A stretch of 36,999 bases of DNA from positions 1 to 36,999 of the forward strand of contig CAZAYP010000057.1 of assembly GCA_964489425.1 (NCBI GenBank), read 5' to 3'. The position numbers and the translations under genes are program-made. Under the pieces are notes generated by a model. That model saw only the letters and a program-made list of their open reading frames with translations, was not told where the DNA came from and did no database searches. Below are positions 1-7,231 of this stretch, piece by piece. The DNA comes from CAZAYP01 sp964489425 [NCBI: uncultured Verrucomicrobiota bacterium]. Its GTDB lineage: Bacteria; Verrucomicrobiota; Kiritimatiellia; RZYC01. Position 1 is the stretch's first letter. Each line of letters starts with the position of its first letter.

Positions 1-55
1 GCTACACACCATCGTTTTTGCTGGCCTTTTTTGAATATTTCGGGAAGTCGGGTTA

Positions 56-98
56 AGAAGAAAGGCTACCCGGCCGGGGCCGGCTGCCGCCGGCCGGG
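56..98 (-). terminator. Intrinsic terminator of the small secreted gene
   Basis: On the minus strand, just past the stop codon of the gene ending at 113, perfect 9-bp arms (CCCGGCCGG at 69-77 and CCGGCCGGG at 90-98 on the plus strand) enclose a GC-rich 12-nt middle. They are followed by a pyrimidine-rich tract read as TTTCTTCTT. The U-run is interrupted by C, so efficiency is uncertain. Bases 1-55 hold no gene I can support. Confidence 0.55.
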
Positions 99-112
99 CT
101 CCATCCATCGGC

Positions 113-382
113 TTACCGCGAGCAGTCGCGGGCACGGATACGCTGGCCTTGGCCGCCTTGGCCGCCGCTGCCCTGGCGCTGCTGCCGCAACTGCGCGCCG
201 CCGGCCGGGCAATTGGCCGCGTTACCGCAGGATCCGTCGCGGAGCTGCAGCCGCTGCTGCGTGCCGGTGCGGGTGCCGCGGCCCGCGCCCCGGCCTTGGG
301 GCCCGGCGGCCAGCGCAGCGTCAGTTGCCAGGATCATGCTCAGGCCGGCTACGGCGGCCAGCCACAGCTGCTTCTTGCTCAT
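113..382 (-). CDS. Small secreted Gly/Arg/Gln-rich protein
   Basis: This gene encodes an 89-residue protein of unknown function. The start MSKKQLW is chosen because GAGGAG lies just upstream; an in-frame start 12 codons earlier lacks this. Residues 1-25 form a clear signal peptide: KK, then a hydrophobic core, then an ALA-A type cleavage site. The mature part of about 64 residues is almost only Gly, Arg, Gln and Ala with three Cys (two within GSCGNAANC, one near the C-terminus), and looks disordered. It is divergent from the ECF sigma operon across 147 bp, so it could be a target of that sigma factor. Its composition resembles the Gly/Arg/Gln tail of the protein at 1619-2437. It could be a periplasmic stress or surface peptide; no family is recognised. 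Confidence 0.7.
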   Translation of the reverse strand: MSKKQLWLAAVAGLSMILATDAALAAGPQGRGAGRGTRTGTQQRLQLRDGSCGNAANCPAGGAQLRQQRQGSGGQGGQGQRIRARDCSR

Positions 383-410
383 CTCTGTTCTCCTCGGGTT
401 GTGGACGGGT

Positions 411-427
411 GTTCCCACCTCGGGAAC
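411..427. promoter_or_regulatory. Inverted repeat GTTCCC-N5-GGGAAC
   Basis: Perfect 6-bp arms with a 5-bp spacer lie 29 bp upstream of the start of the small secreted gene, between it and the divergent sigma operon. The arms contain GGAAC, the usual core of ECF -35 elements. It could be an operator or overlap a promoter of the minus-strand gene. This is inference only. Confidence 0.3.
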
Positions 428-460
428 CCCTTTTCTTGTTTACACCGGAGACTCGGGAAT

Positions 461-496
461 CGTCACATGGGTGCAAAAAGCATTTTGGATGTGACG
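461..496. promoter_or_regulatory. Inverted repeat CGTCACAT-N20-ATGTGACG
   Basis: Perfect 8-bp arms are separated by 20 bp in the divergent intergenic region. The centre-to-centre distance of the half-sites is 28 bp. The right arm abuts a GGAAC at 496-500 that could be the -35 element of an ECF-type promoter for the sigma operon. The position suggests an operator for a dimeric regulator. Chance cannot be excluded from one copy. Confidence 0.35.
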
Positions 497-522
497 GAAC
501 CGGATCCTCCCGGTGTATATAT
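496..522 (+). promoter_or_regulatory. Possible autoregulatory ECF promoter
   Basis: GGAAC (496-500) is followed after 16 bp by ATATAT (517-522), the common ECF -35/-10 layout. ECF operons often use their own sigma factor. A transcript from here would begin almost at the ATG at 530, leaving little or no leader, which fits the lack of a ribosome-binding site there. This is weak evidence. Confidence 0.25.
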
Positions 523-529
523 AGCAGTC

Positions 530-1093
530 ATGGAGCTGATGGAGATATCCGAGCCGGATGGCGCGTTGGCCCGCCGTTGCCTGGAAGGCGACCGGGAGGC
601 CTTTGCCGGGCTTGTGGAGCGCTACCAGCATCCGGTGTATAACCTGGCCCTGCGCATGACCCGCAATCACGCTGAGGCGGACGACGTGGCCCAGGAGGCC
701 TTCTTGCGCGCTTACCGCAAACTGGAGCAATATGACGCCAAATATCCTTTTGGCCACTGGGTCATGGGCATCTGCGCCAACCTCGCCCGGAACCGGTTCC
801 GTAGTTGGTCCCGGAGACGCCGGGCGGAGGAAGCGCACCTGGATCTCAATGTTCCAGGGCGGGTGGCTGCCGATCCCCGGCAAGCCGCTGTGGAGCAGGC
901 CTTGGCCCGGCTGTCCCATACCTTGCGGGCGCCGGTGATTCTAAAGCATGTCGAGGGGCTGGATTACGATGAAATCAGCCGGGTCCTGGACATTGGGGTG
1001 AGCGCCGCAAAGATGCGGGTCAAGCGGGGCCTGGCCGCCTTGGCGGAATGGCTGGGCGCGGAAGGAAAGGCGGTCAATGATGAAGCCGGATGA
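530..1093 (+). CDS. ECF-type RNA polymerase sigma factor
   Basis: This is a 187-residue sigma-70 family protein of ECF size. Residues about 18-95 are region 2: the segment DREAFAGLVERYQHPVYNLA, then the DDVAQEAFLRAYRKL helix that contacts core polymerase. A basic linker follows. Residues about 120-175 are region 4, with LDYDEISRVLDIGVSAAKMRVKRG as the helix-turn-helix that reads the -35 element. The start is uncertain: ATG 530 has no good Shine-Dalgarno, ATG 539 and ATG 467 are in frame, and GTG 491 is also possible. The 3' end overlaps the next gene by 17 bp, as expected for a sigma factor and its membrane regulator. Its targets probably include its own operon and perhaps the divergent small secreted gene. 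Confidence 0.9.
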   Translation: MELMEISEPDGALARRCLEGDREAFAGLVERYQHPVYNLALRMTRNHAEADDVAQEAFLRAYRKLEQYDAKYPFGHWVMGICANLARNRFRSWSRRRRAEEAHLDLNVPGRVAADPRQAAVEQALARLSHTLRAPVILKHVEGLDYDEISRVLDIGVSAAKMRVKRGLAALAEWLGAEGKAVNDEAG

Positions 1094-1604
1094 ACCGGAC
1101 AACAAGGCGGTGCAAGCCGTCGTCACTGCGCTTGAAGCATCACGGATCAGCGCGCCGGACGGGTTTGTCCGGCAGGTTATGGCGGGGTTGCCGGAGCGTG
1201 CCCCGGCCGCGCGACGCCGATCTCGGCTGGCCGCCGGGGCGGACGCCGGCCGCTGGTGGCTGCCGGCCCTGGCCGGCGCGGCGGCCATGGCGCTGCTGAT
1301 GCTGGGGGCCGGTTTGTGGCCCGCGCCGACGCCTAGCGCAGCGGGGATTACGGTCACTTTTGAGCTGCATGCGCCGGATGCCGCGAGCGTGGAACTGGCA
1401 GGCAGTTTCAATGACTGGGCGCCCGGCGGGATGGTGCTCCACGGCCCGGATGCCACGGGGTATTGGCGTGCCGAGATGGTGCTGCCGCCCGGCCGGCACG
1501 AATACTTGTTTTTGGTGGATGGCCGTGAATGGGTCACCGACCCGCAGGCGTTGTTGTACCGGCCGGACGGGTTTGGCCACGATAACGCGGTGTTGGAGCT
1601 ATAG
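1077..1604 (+). CDS. Membrane protein with extracytoplasmic CBM48 domain, putative anti-sigma factor
   Basis: This 175-residue protein has three parts. Residues 1-60 are cytosolic and contain SAPDGFVRQVMAGLPE, a type of segment common in anti-sigma proteins. Residues about 62-82 are one membrane helix. Residues about 90-175 are an AMPK/isoamylase-type glycogen-binding (CBM48) beta-sandwich, with VELAGSFNDWAPG, then GYWRAEMVLPPGRHEYLFLVDG, then the final PDGFGHDNAVLEL. The conserved Trp and the FLVDG motif of the family are present. The zinc anti-sigma motif HxxxCxxC is absent. The 17-bp overlap with the sigma gene and the topology suggest a regulator that holds the sigma factor inside and senses a glucan or other ligand outside. 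That role is inferred. ATG 1080 is an alternative start. Confidence 0.8.
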   Translation: MMKPDEPDNKAVQAVVTALEASRISAPDGFVRQVMAGLPERAPAARRRSRLAAGADAGRWWLPALAGAAAMALLMLGAGLWPAPTPSAAGITVTFELHAPDAASVELAGSFNDWAPGGMVLHGPDATGYWRAEMVLPPGRHEYLFLVDGREWVTDPQALLYRPDGFGHDNAVLEL

Positions 1605-1618
1605 AAGGGGAACTGGTT

Positions 1619-2437
1619 ATGATCAGATGGCAAGCGGTTGTTGGCTGTTTTATTGGTCTCGCGCTGCTGGTGCAGGCTGCCGATGATGCCGGCGCGTGGC
1701 GCCGCCTGGAGCAGGCTGGCGTACAGGCAGGGCTTGATCCCGCGCGCGCCAGCGCGGCCGTCGGTTTGTGCGTCAAGGCCGGGTTGACTCCCGCCGCCGC
1801 GGAACCCGTTCTGGCGCCCGTGTATGATGCCGCGCGCGGCAAGTTGCCCGCAGATCTCGTGCTGGATAAAGTGGAAGAAGGGTTTGCCAAGCAAGCGGCT
1901 CCTGAGCAGGTGGCCGCGGCGGCGGGCCAGCGGCGGGATTGCCTGCGCCAGGCCAGCGACTTGGTCGCGCGGTACGGTACTTCGTCGGATCTGGTGGCGC
2001 CGGCGGCGCTGGCGTTGGAGAGCGGAATGCCGGCCGGCTTGCTGGACGGGGTTCTGGCGCAGGGACGCCAGCGCGCCCCGGAGCAGGTGACGGCCGTCAT
2101 CGCGGCGGGCGAGACCCTCAACATGAACGGGTTTGCGCCCGAAGCCGCCGGCGCCTTGATGCAGGATTGCCTCCAGCGCAACCTGCGCCGTCCGGACATC
2201 CTCCGCGCCACGCGGTTCGCCGTGCAGCAGCGCCGCCGCGGCATGACGGATGGCCAGGTGCGCAACACCTTGTGGGGCGAAGGCCGGGTCCGGGCGGCAG
2301 GCCAAAGCGATGGCAATGGCGGGGGCGGGCAGGGGATGCAGCGCCGCGGTCCGGGTGATGGCAGCGGGCCCGGCGGCGCGGCGGGCGGCGGCGGGCGGGG
2401 TGGAGGGCAGGGGCCCGGGCGACAGGGAGCCTACTGA
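1619..2437 (+). CDS. Secreted alpha-helical protein with Gly-rich tail
   Basis: The protein has 272 residues. GAAGGGG precedes the ATG. Residues 1-20 are a signal peptide ending VQA-AD. Residues about 25-215 are Ala-rich and helical, with repeated motifs such as GLDPARASAAVGLCVKAGLTPAAAEPVL and GMPAGLLDGVLAQGRQRAPEQV that suggest a helical-repeat fold. Residues about 225-272 are a low-complexity Gly/Arg/Gln tail. The stop codon overlaps the next start as TGATG, so translation is coupled to the outer-membrane protein that follows. No family is recognised. The shared operon points to a periplasmic envelope function under the ECF sigma factor. Confidence 0.7.
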   Translation: MIRWQAVVGCFIGLALLVQAADDAGAWRRLEQAGVQAGLDPARASAAVGLCVKAGLTPAAAEPVLAPVYDAARGKLPADLVLDKVEEGFAKQAAPEQVAAAAGQRRDCLRQASDLVARYGTSSDLVAPAALALESGMPAGLLDGVLAQGRQRAPEQVTAVIAAGETLNMNGFAPEAAGALMQDCLQRNLRRPDILRATRFAVQQRRRGMTDGQVRNTLWGEGRVRAAGQSDGNGGGGQGMQRRGPGDGSGPGGAAGGGGRGGGQGPGRQGAY

Positions 2438-3372
2438 TGCAGGAGTGCGTCAGGATAAGGCCGGCGTGGGCACTGTTCCTGCTGCTGGCGGCCGCGCTGC
2501 AACCGCCCGAGGCGCGGGCGCAGGCTTTTGTTACAACGCGGCTGGATGGCGAGGCGGGTTTTGATTCCAACCGCGACCGCGATCGCGAGGGCACCAATGC
2601 ATGGTTCCTGGCCGCCACGCCCGCCGTAGAGTGGGATTGGTTCGCCACGGAGTTGCTGGAACTCAACGCCGGACTCCAATACCGTGACCAACAGTACGTG
2701 GCTCCAGCGTCCTCGGCGATCCGGGATGGGAGCGGTTTTTTTGGCGGCCGCTACCACCGCGGCCAGGTCGAGGTGGACCTGTACCTGGGCGCCGGCGCCT
2801 ACCGCGACACGGCCGTGCCCGACGACGACAACCGCTGGGGCCAAATGGAGCCGGCCGTGTATTACACGCTGGAGAACGGGATTACCCCGTCGCTGGCCGG
2901 CCGCTGGACTCACAGCCGCTATGACTCGTACCTGACCTATGCCGGGGAGTTGGAGGTCGGCAACTACTGGAACCTCCGGCCTGGATTGCTATGGCCGGTC
3001 AATGCGGCGCTCTCCGCGTGGGGCGAGGTGTACCTTGAGCAGTACACGGCCAATGAGCCGTCGGATGAGTACCATGGGTATGGCGGTTCGCTGGGGTTGG
3101 ACGCGGACTTGGATCCGCGCTGGTTGCTAAGCGCCAGCGCGAGTTACGGCTGGCAGAACTATCCCCAGGGACAGGTTGACCCGCAGGCGTCGATCCGCTA
3201 CCAGCCGTATGGCGCGGATTTGCGGCTTCGGTACCGGGCTGCAGACTGGTGCGACCTTTGGTGCGCGGGCTTCATCGACAACCAGGCCAGCACCGATCAC
3301 GGCTCGGAGTACAGCGCCTGGGGGGGATCGCTGGGCATAAGCCTGGCCCGCGACTTTGCCTGGCCGTGGTGA
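2437..3372 (+). CDS. Outer-membrane beta-barrel protein
   Basis: This 311-residue protein starts one base inside the preceding stop (TGATG), with AGGGAG as ribosome-binding site. A signal peptide covers residues 1-29 (hydrophobic LLLAAAL, cleavage near ARAQA). The rest is a run of amphipathic beta-strands with alternating aromatic residues, for example LLELNAGLQYRDQQYV and WLLSASASYGWQNYPQG, typical of outer-membrane barrels of roughly 12-14 strands. The C-terminal residue is Trp, in keeping with the aromatic end that marks substrates of the barrel-assembly machinery. It is the last gene of the sigma operon. Substrate and role are unknown; a porin-like or glycan-related barrel would fit the CBM48 partner. 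Confidence 0.75.
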   Translation: MQECVRIRPAWALFLLLAAALQPPEARAQAFVTTRLDGEAGFDSNRDRDREGTNAWFLAATPAVEWDWFATELLELNAGLQYRDQQYVAPASSAIRDGSGFFGGRYHRGQVEVDLYLGAGAYRDTAVPDDDNRWGQMEPAVYYTLENGITPSLAGRWTHSRYDSYLTYAGELEVGNYWNLRPGLLWPVNAALSAWGEVYLEQYTANEPSDEYHGYGGSLGLDADLDPRWLLSASASYGWQNYPQGQVDPQASIRYQPYGADLRLRYRAADWCDLWCAGFIDNQASTDHGSEYSAWGGSLGISLARDFAWPW

Positions 3373-3419
3373 TGATCCAACGGGATCCGCGTCCGCGGCT
3401 GCAATCGAATTGACCGGCC

Positions 3420-4961
3420 TCAGGCAGGCTTGGTTTCCGTCTCCAGCCGGCGCAGCGCCTGGTCGCGTTCCGCCACGGCCCGCTGGAGCTGTTGCTCGGT
3501 GGTCCGCAGCTTGCCAAGGTAGCGCGCCTGCATGAGATTTTGCAGGCCGAGAACCGTGACCTGGTGGACAAGGACGTCGAGGTATTGCAGGATGCGCTGC
3601 AGGTGATCAGGCGCCAGGTTGGGCAGGTCGCGGACGGCAGCCAACAGCCGTTCCTGCGGTACCTTGAGGTCCGCGGCCAGCGTCGGCAGCAGGCTCTCGT
3701 TCAACCCTGCGTCGCCCGAGTGTCCGATGATCCAAGTGCCCACGTGCCGGGTCAGGATGCGGATCGGGATCACCCCGCACTGGATGCCGTCCAGCACGCA
3801 GCCGCGCAGCACCCCGGGATGCTTCTGGAGCGCCTGGCGTCCGTATTCCCGGCAGCAGGCCTGGCAGAACTCGCGGCCTTCGGGCGAGGAACGAACCACG
3901 TGGCAGGTCGGTGGCAGGCGGCTGGGTTGCGTGATGAACTGCCCGGCGTTGTCGCACATGACGCAGGCCACGTTGAAGAAAGCGGCCGACTGGTCCTGCA
4001 GGCGTTGCAGCATGCCGAGGGGGACGACATCGCGCAGGTGAAAATCGCCGATTTCCCCCGTGGGCTGGGTGAGCGCGAGCAGGCGGTCCTCGATCGCCAC
4101 CTGGGCGTTCTTACGCTCCGTGATGTCGCGCAGGCTGGCGCGCACCCCAAGCCACTGGTTGTCGGTGCCGAACACCGGCAGCCCGCGGTATTCCAGCCAG
4201 CACTCGTCCCCGTTTTTGCGCAGGATGCGCAGTTCCAGGGGGGGCGGGGCGGTGTGGTCGCTCTCCCCCCGCTGCTGCAGGCGCACGTAGGCCTCGCGGT
4301 CGTCCGGGTGGATGATGCGCGCCACCAGTCCGGGATCCGCGGAAAATTCCGCGGCCGTGTAGCCGGTGACTTCGTGGCAGGACGGCGACATGTACAGGAG
4401 TTCCTGGCGCGGCCCGAACCAAATCTCCCAGTCATGGGTAAAGTCCGCGACCGTGCGGAACTTCTCTTCGCCGGCGCGCAGTTCCCGGGTGCGCTCCGCC
4501 ACCCGTTGCTCGAGGTCGGCGTTGAGCTGTTCCAAGTCCGCCTGGCGTTTTTTCAGCTCCAGTTCGAGCTTGCGCTGGTACAGCGCAATCTGGATGGTGG
4601 CCTTGGCCTGCTCCTCGTCAAACGGCTTGACCAGGTAGGCGTGGGGCTTGGTGGCAAACGCGCGTTCAAATACATAGGGTTCGTTGAACCCGGTCATGAA
4701 GACAATGGCGCTGTCGTAATGCTGGGCGACGATGCCCGCGGCCTCGATTCCGTCCATGGGGCCGTCGAGGCGGATGTCCATCAGGACCAAGTCCGGGGCG
4801 GTGGGCAGGCGCGCCAACAACTCGAGGGCTTCCTCCGCGCTGGGGCATTGGCCCACCACGCGGAAGCCATATCGCTCGAGGCTCTGCTTGACCGTTTCCG
4901 ACAGCAGGATCTCGTCTTCGACCACCAGGATCGCGGGAGGGGTGACCGTGGCTTGGCTCAT
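3420..4961 (-). CDS. Response regulator with PAS and PocR-like sensory domains
   Basis: This 513-residue protein starts at MSQATV, 10 nt after GAGAGGAG, and the ATG overlaps the kinase stop codon as ATGA. Residues about 10-125 are a receiver domain with the acidic pair in VVEDE, the phospho-acceptor Asp in LVLMDIRLDG, Thr in FMTGF and Lys in YLVKPFDEEQ. A coiled coil follows (about 128-170), then a PAS domain (about 175-290). Residues about 300-430 form a PocR-like domain containing VACVMCDNAG, CHVV, EFCQACCREYG and CVLDGIQCGVIPIRI, rich in cysteines that could hold metal or a redox centre. The end is another coiled coil. There is no DNA-binding or enzymatic output domain, so it probably signals by protein contact or works as an intermediate with the adjacent kinase. 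Confidence 0.85.
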   Translation of the reverse strand: MSQATVTPPAILVVEDEILLSETVKQSLERYGFRVVGQCPSAEEALELLARLPTAPDLVLMDIRLDGPMDGIEAAGIVAQHYDSAIVFMTGFNEPYVFERAFATKPHAYLVKPFDEEQAKATIQIALYQRKLELELKKRQADLEQLNADLEQRVAERTRELRAGEEKFRTVADFTHDWEIWFGPRQELLYMSPSCHEVTGYTAAEFSADPGLVARIIHPDDREAYVRLQQRGESDHTAPPPLELRILRKNGDECWLEYRGLPVFGTDNQWLGVRASLRDITERKNAQVAIEDRLLALTQPTGEIGDFHLRDVVPLGMLQRLQDQSAAFFNVACVMCDNAGQFITQPSRLPPTCHVVRSSPEGREFCQACCREYGRQALQKHPGVLRGCVLDGIQCGVIPIRILTRHVGTWIIGHSGDAGLNESLLPTLAADLKVPQERLLAAVRDLPNLAPDHLQRILQYLDVLVHQVTVLGLQNLMQARYLGKLRTTEQQLQRAVAERDQALRRLETETKPA

Positions 4962-7000
4962 GAATGGCTCCTCTCCGGGCCGGCGCCGGGCCCCGGCGGC
5001 GCCGGTTCCGCGGCTGCCGAGTCCGCCCATGTCGGTGGTTCCCGGGGGGTAAAAACCACGCTCACATAGGCGCCGTTGTCGTTGCCGAACTCAAGGCGGC
5101 CCCGCAACTGGGAGACCAGCAGCCGGACGATCTGCATGCCCAGGGCGCCGCCCGCGTGAGTTCCAAAATCCGCGGGCAGGCCCACGCCGTTGTCGCGGAC
5201 GGTCAGGCGCCATGCGGTGGGCGTGTTTTCGAGGACCGATGGCTCCGGCTGGAACGTCAGCTCGATGCAGCGCGTCTGGGCCGGGCAATTTTCAAAGGCG
5301 TGCCGGAACGCATTGACCAGCAGCTCGTTCACAATCAGCCCGCAGGGGATCGCGCTGTCGACGCTCAGGGTCGCCTCGGCCAGGCGCAACTGCACCTGGA
5401 TATGCCGGGGCGGCATCAGGCCGGTGATGTTGGCCGCCAGCATGCGCAGGTAGGGCGCAAACGCGATGCGGTCGATGTCAAACGATCGGTACAGCTGCTC
5501 ATGGATGAGCGACATGGTCCGGATGCGCAGCCGGATGCCGCGCAGTACTTCGGCCAGTTGCGGGGAAGCCTCCGGCTTGCCTTCTTCCATCTGCAGCATG
5601 GCCAGCACAATCGCCAGGTTGTTTTTTACGCGGTGGTGAATTTCCCGCAGCAGCAGCGTTTTCTGTTCCGCCGACCGTTGCAGGAACTCCGCCTCTTTTT
5701 TGCGCTCGGTAATGTCCCGCGCGATCCCGGCCGTGCCGATCACCTGCCCGGCCGCGTCCAGGATCGGCACCTTGATGGTGTCGATCCACGACCAGTTGCC
5801 GCGTTTATCCTTGAGGCGCTCTTCGACCCGCTTGATGCGCTTGGACTGCATGACCAGTTGATCGTCGCCACGGTATTGCTCCGCCAGGTGGCGCGGCCAG
5901 ATGTCCAGGTCGCTTTTCCCCGTCAGTTCCGCCTGTGGCACGCCGCAAGCCCGGCTGAAGGGCTCGTTGGCCGCGACAAAGCGGCTCGCGGTATCCTTGA
6001 GCCAGGCAAGGTCCGGGATACTGTCCAACAGGGCGCGTTGCTGCAATTGGATGCGGGTCAGCTCCGCCGTACGTTCGGCCACGCGCAGCTCGAGGTTCTG
6101 TCGTTGGTCCGCCAGTTCCGCCTGGGCCTGCTGCTGCTCGGAAATGTCGCGGATGATCAGGGCGCAGAAAGATTTACCGCCCTCCTGGAACACGCTGGAC
6201 GTCAGCGTGACGGGAAAGACCGACCCATCTTTTTTACGGTGGCGGCGCAGCGCCACGCGGGCCCTGCCGGTCTCGATCAAGTGGCGGGTAGCCTCCGGTT
6301 CGGCGGAGAGCGTTGCCACGGCCAGGCCGAGCAGGCCGGCGCGGCCATACCCATAGAGCCGTCCGGCCGCGGGGTTGGCATCCACGATGGCCTGGTTGTC
6401 CTGCTCGACAATGAGCAGGGCGTCCATGGAGGACGCGAACAACCCCTCGTATTTGCGCTCGCTGGATTCCAGGGCGGCGGATCGCTCGTCGATCTGGCGC
6501 TCGAGCTCCTGCTGCAGGCAACCCACCTGCCGGGCCATGTCCTGGCGCTGGGTAACGTCAACCAGGACCGCGATCACGCCGGCGTGCCCGGTCCGCGGTT
6601 GGTACGTGGCCTCGTAGCAATGCGTGACCTCGCCGCCCAGGTACTGCTCGGTGCGGGTCATGCTTTCGCCCCGCAGCACCCTCTTGAAAATCGACTGCCT
6701 ATCTTTGCGGGTTGCGGCGTCCTTGACCAGGTCGAGCAGGCGCCCCCCGGGCCCAATCTCTGCGGCCCAGAGCTGCCGGACCCAGTCCCGGCAGGCGGCG
6801 TTGCAGGTGACTACCTGGCCGTCGGCATCCAGGATATAGAACACAACCCCCGGGATGGCGCCCAGCAACTCGGCCAGGGCCTCCTCGGTGTGGTCAGCCG
6901 GGGAAGGCGCAGGTGTGGGCAACGCGGTCTTGGGGGCAACATCCTGCGCCGGCTGTTTGGTTTTCCGCGGTTTTCGATGATTTTTCACAACGCGTACCAA
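4958..7000 (-). CDS. Three-PAS sensor histidine kinase of the HisKA_2 type
   Basis: This 680-residue soluble kinase has PAS domains at about 40-155, 183-290 and 322-437. A HisKA_2 dimerisation and phosphotransfer domain follows at about 445-525, with the box LLLREIHHRVKNNLAIVLAM (phospho-His at about 455/456). A HATPase domain at about 545-655 has an N-box NELLVNAFRHA and a G-box DNGVGLPADFG. No membrane segments are seen, so it senses a cytosolic signal. The start is uncertain: TTG at 7000 or GTG at 6988, both with weak ribosome-binding sites; no in-frame ATG was found near. It overlaps the response-regulator gene by 4 bp, which makes them a pair. HisKA_2 kinases often signal to stand-alone or atypical regulators, as here. 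Confidence 0.88.
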   Translation of the reverse strand: MVRVVKNHRKPRKTKQPAQDVAPKTALPTPAPSPADHTEEALAELLGAIPGVVFYILDADGQVVTCNAACRDWVRQLWAAEIGPGGRLLDLVKDAATRKDRQSIFKRVLRGESMTRTEQYLGGEVTHCYEATYQPRTGHAGVIAVLVDVTQRQDMARQVGCLQQELERQIDERSAALESSERKYEGLFASSMDALLIVEQDNQAIVDANPAAGRLYGYGRAGLLGLAVATLSAEPEATRHLIETGRARVALRRHRKKDGSVFPVTLTSSVFQEGGKSFCALIIRDISEQQQAQAELADQRQNLELRVAERTAELTRIQLQQRALLDSIPDLAWLKDTASRFVAANEPFSRACGVPQAELTGKSDLDIWPRHLAEQYRGDDQLVMQSKRIKRVEERLKDKRGNWSWIDTIKVPILDAAGQVIGTAGIARDITERKKEAEFLQRSAEQKTLLLREIHHRVKNNLAIVLAMLQMEEGKPEASPQLAEVLRGIRLRIRTMSLIHEQLYRSFDIDRIAFAPYLRMLAANITGLMPPRHIQVQLRLAEATLSVDSAIPCGLIVNELLVNAFRHAFENCPAQTRCIELTFQPEPSVLENTPTAWRLTVRDNGVGLPADFGTHAGGALGMQIVRLLVSQLRGRLEFGNDNGAYVSVVFTPREPPTWADSAAAEPAPPGPGAGPERSHS

Positions 7001-7145
7001 AGGTCTTCTGCTTTATGCATTCCGGCCTACGCAAAAGGTTAATGAGAAATGCCCGGGACGGCAAGAAAAATGATCATGATAAATTGGCTCAATCCGACGC
7101 TGCCTGAAACAGCCCGTTCCGGCAAGGCAACCCCGTTGTCTGCGC

Positions 7146-7175
7146 TTGACATCCGGTGCGGCATGGAGCTTGCTA
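7146..7175 (+). promoter_or_regulatory. Possible sigma-70 promoter of the glycan cluster
   Basis: TTGACA (7146-7151) is followed after 18 bp by TTGCTA (7170-7175), about 57 bp upstream of the first gene of the cluster. The -35 is a consensus match and the -10 is weak. The 231-bp divergent gap (7001-7231) must also hold the promoter of the kinase operon, which I could not pinpoint. Confidence 0.35.
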
Positions 7176-7231
7176 ACGCCGACAAGGATTGTGTTTTCAG
7201 GGACGAAACATGAACATAGGAGCACGGACGC

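Noticed and set aside
35-46. ATATTTCGGGAA occurs at 35-46 and again at 29908-29919
   Set aside because: A 12-base match is expected by chance many times in 37 kb, and the flanks do not align well.
941-2305. A long open frame on the minus strand opposite the sigma-operon genes
   Set aside because: It lies opposite genes with clear domains and has low-complexity Arg/Ala/Pro-rich content. Long antisense frames are expected in GC-rich coding DNA.
7001-7020. A short open frame of 11 codons upstream of the kinase as a leader peptide
   Set aside because: It has no ribosome-binding site and no repeated regulatory codons, so it is too short to support.
3492-7042. Two very long plus-strand open frames opposite the kinase and response regulator
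   Set aside because: The minus-strand products have complete PAS, HisKA_2, HATPase, REC and PocR-like motifs. The opposite frames show no domain and biased composition.
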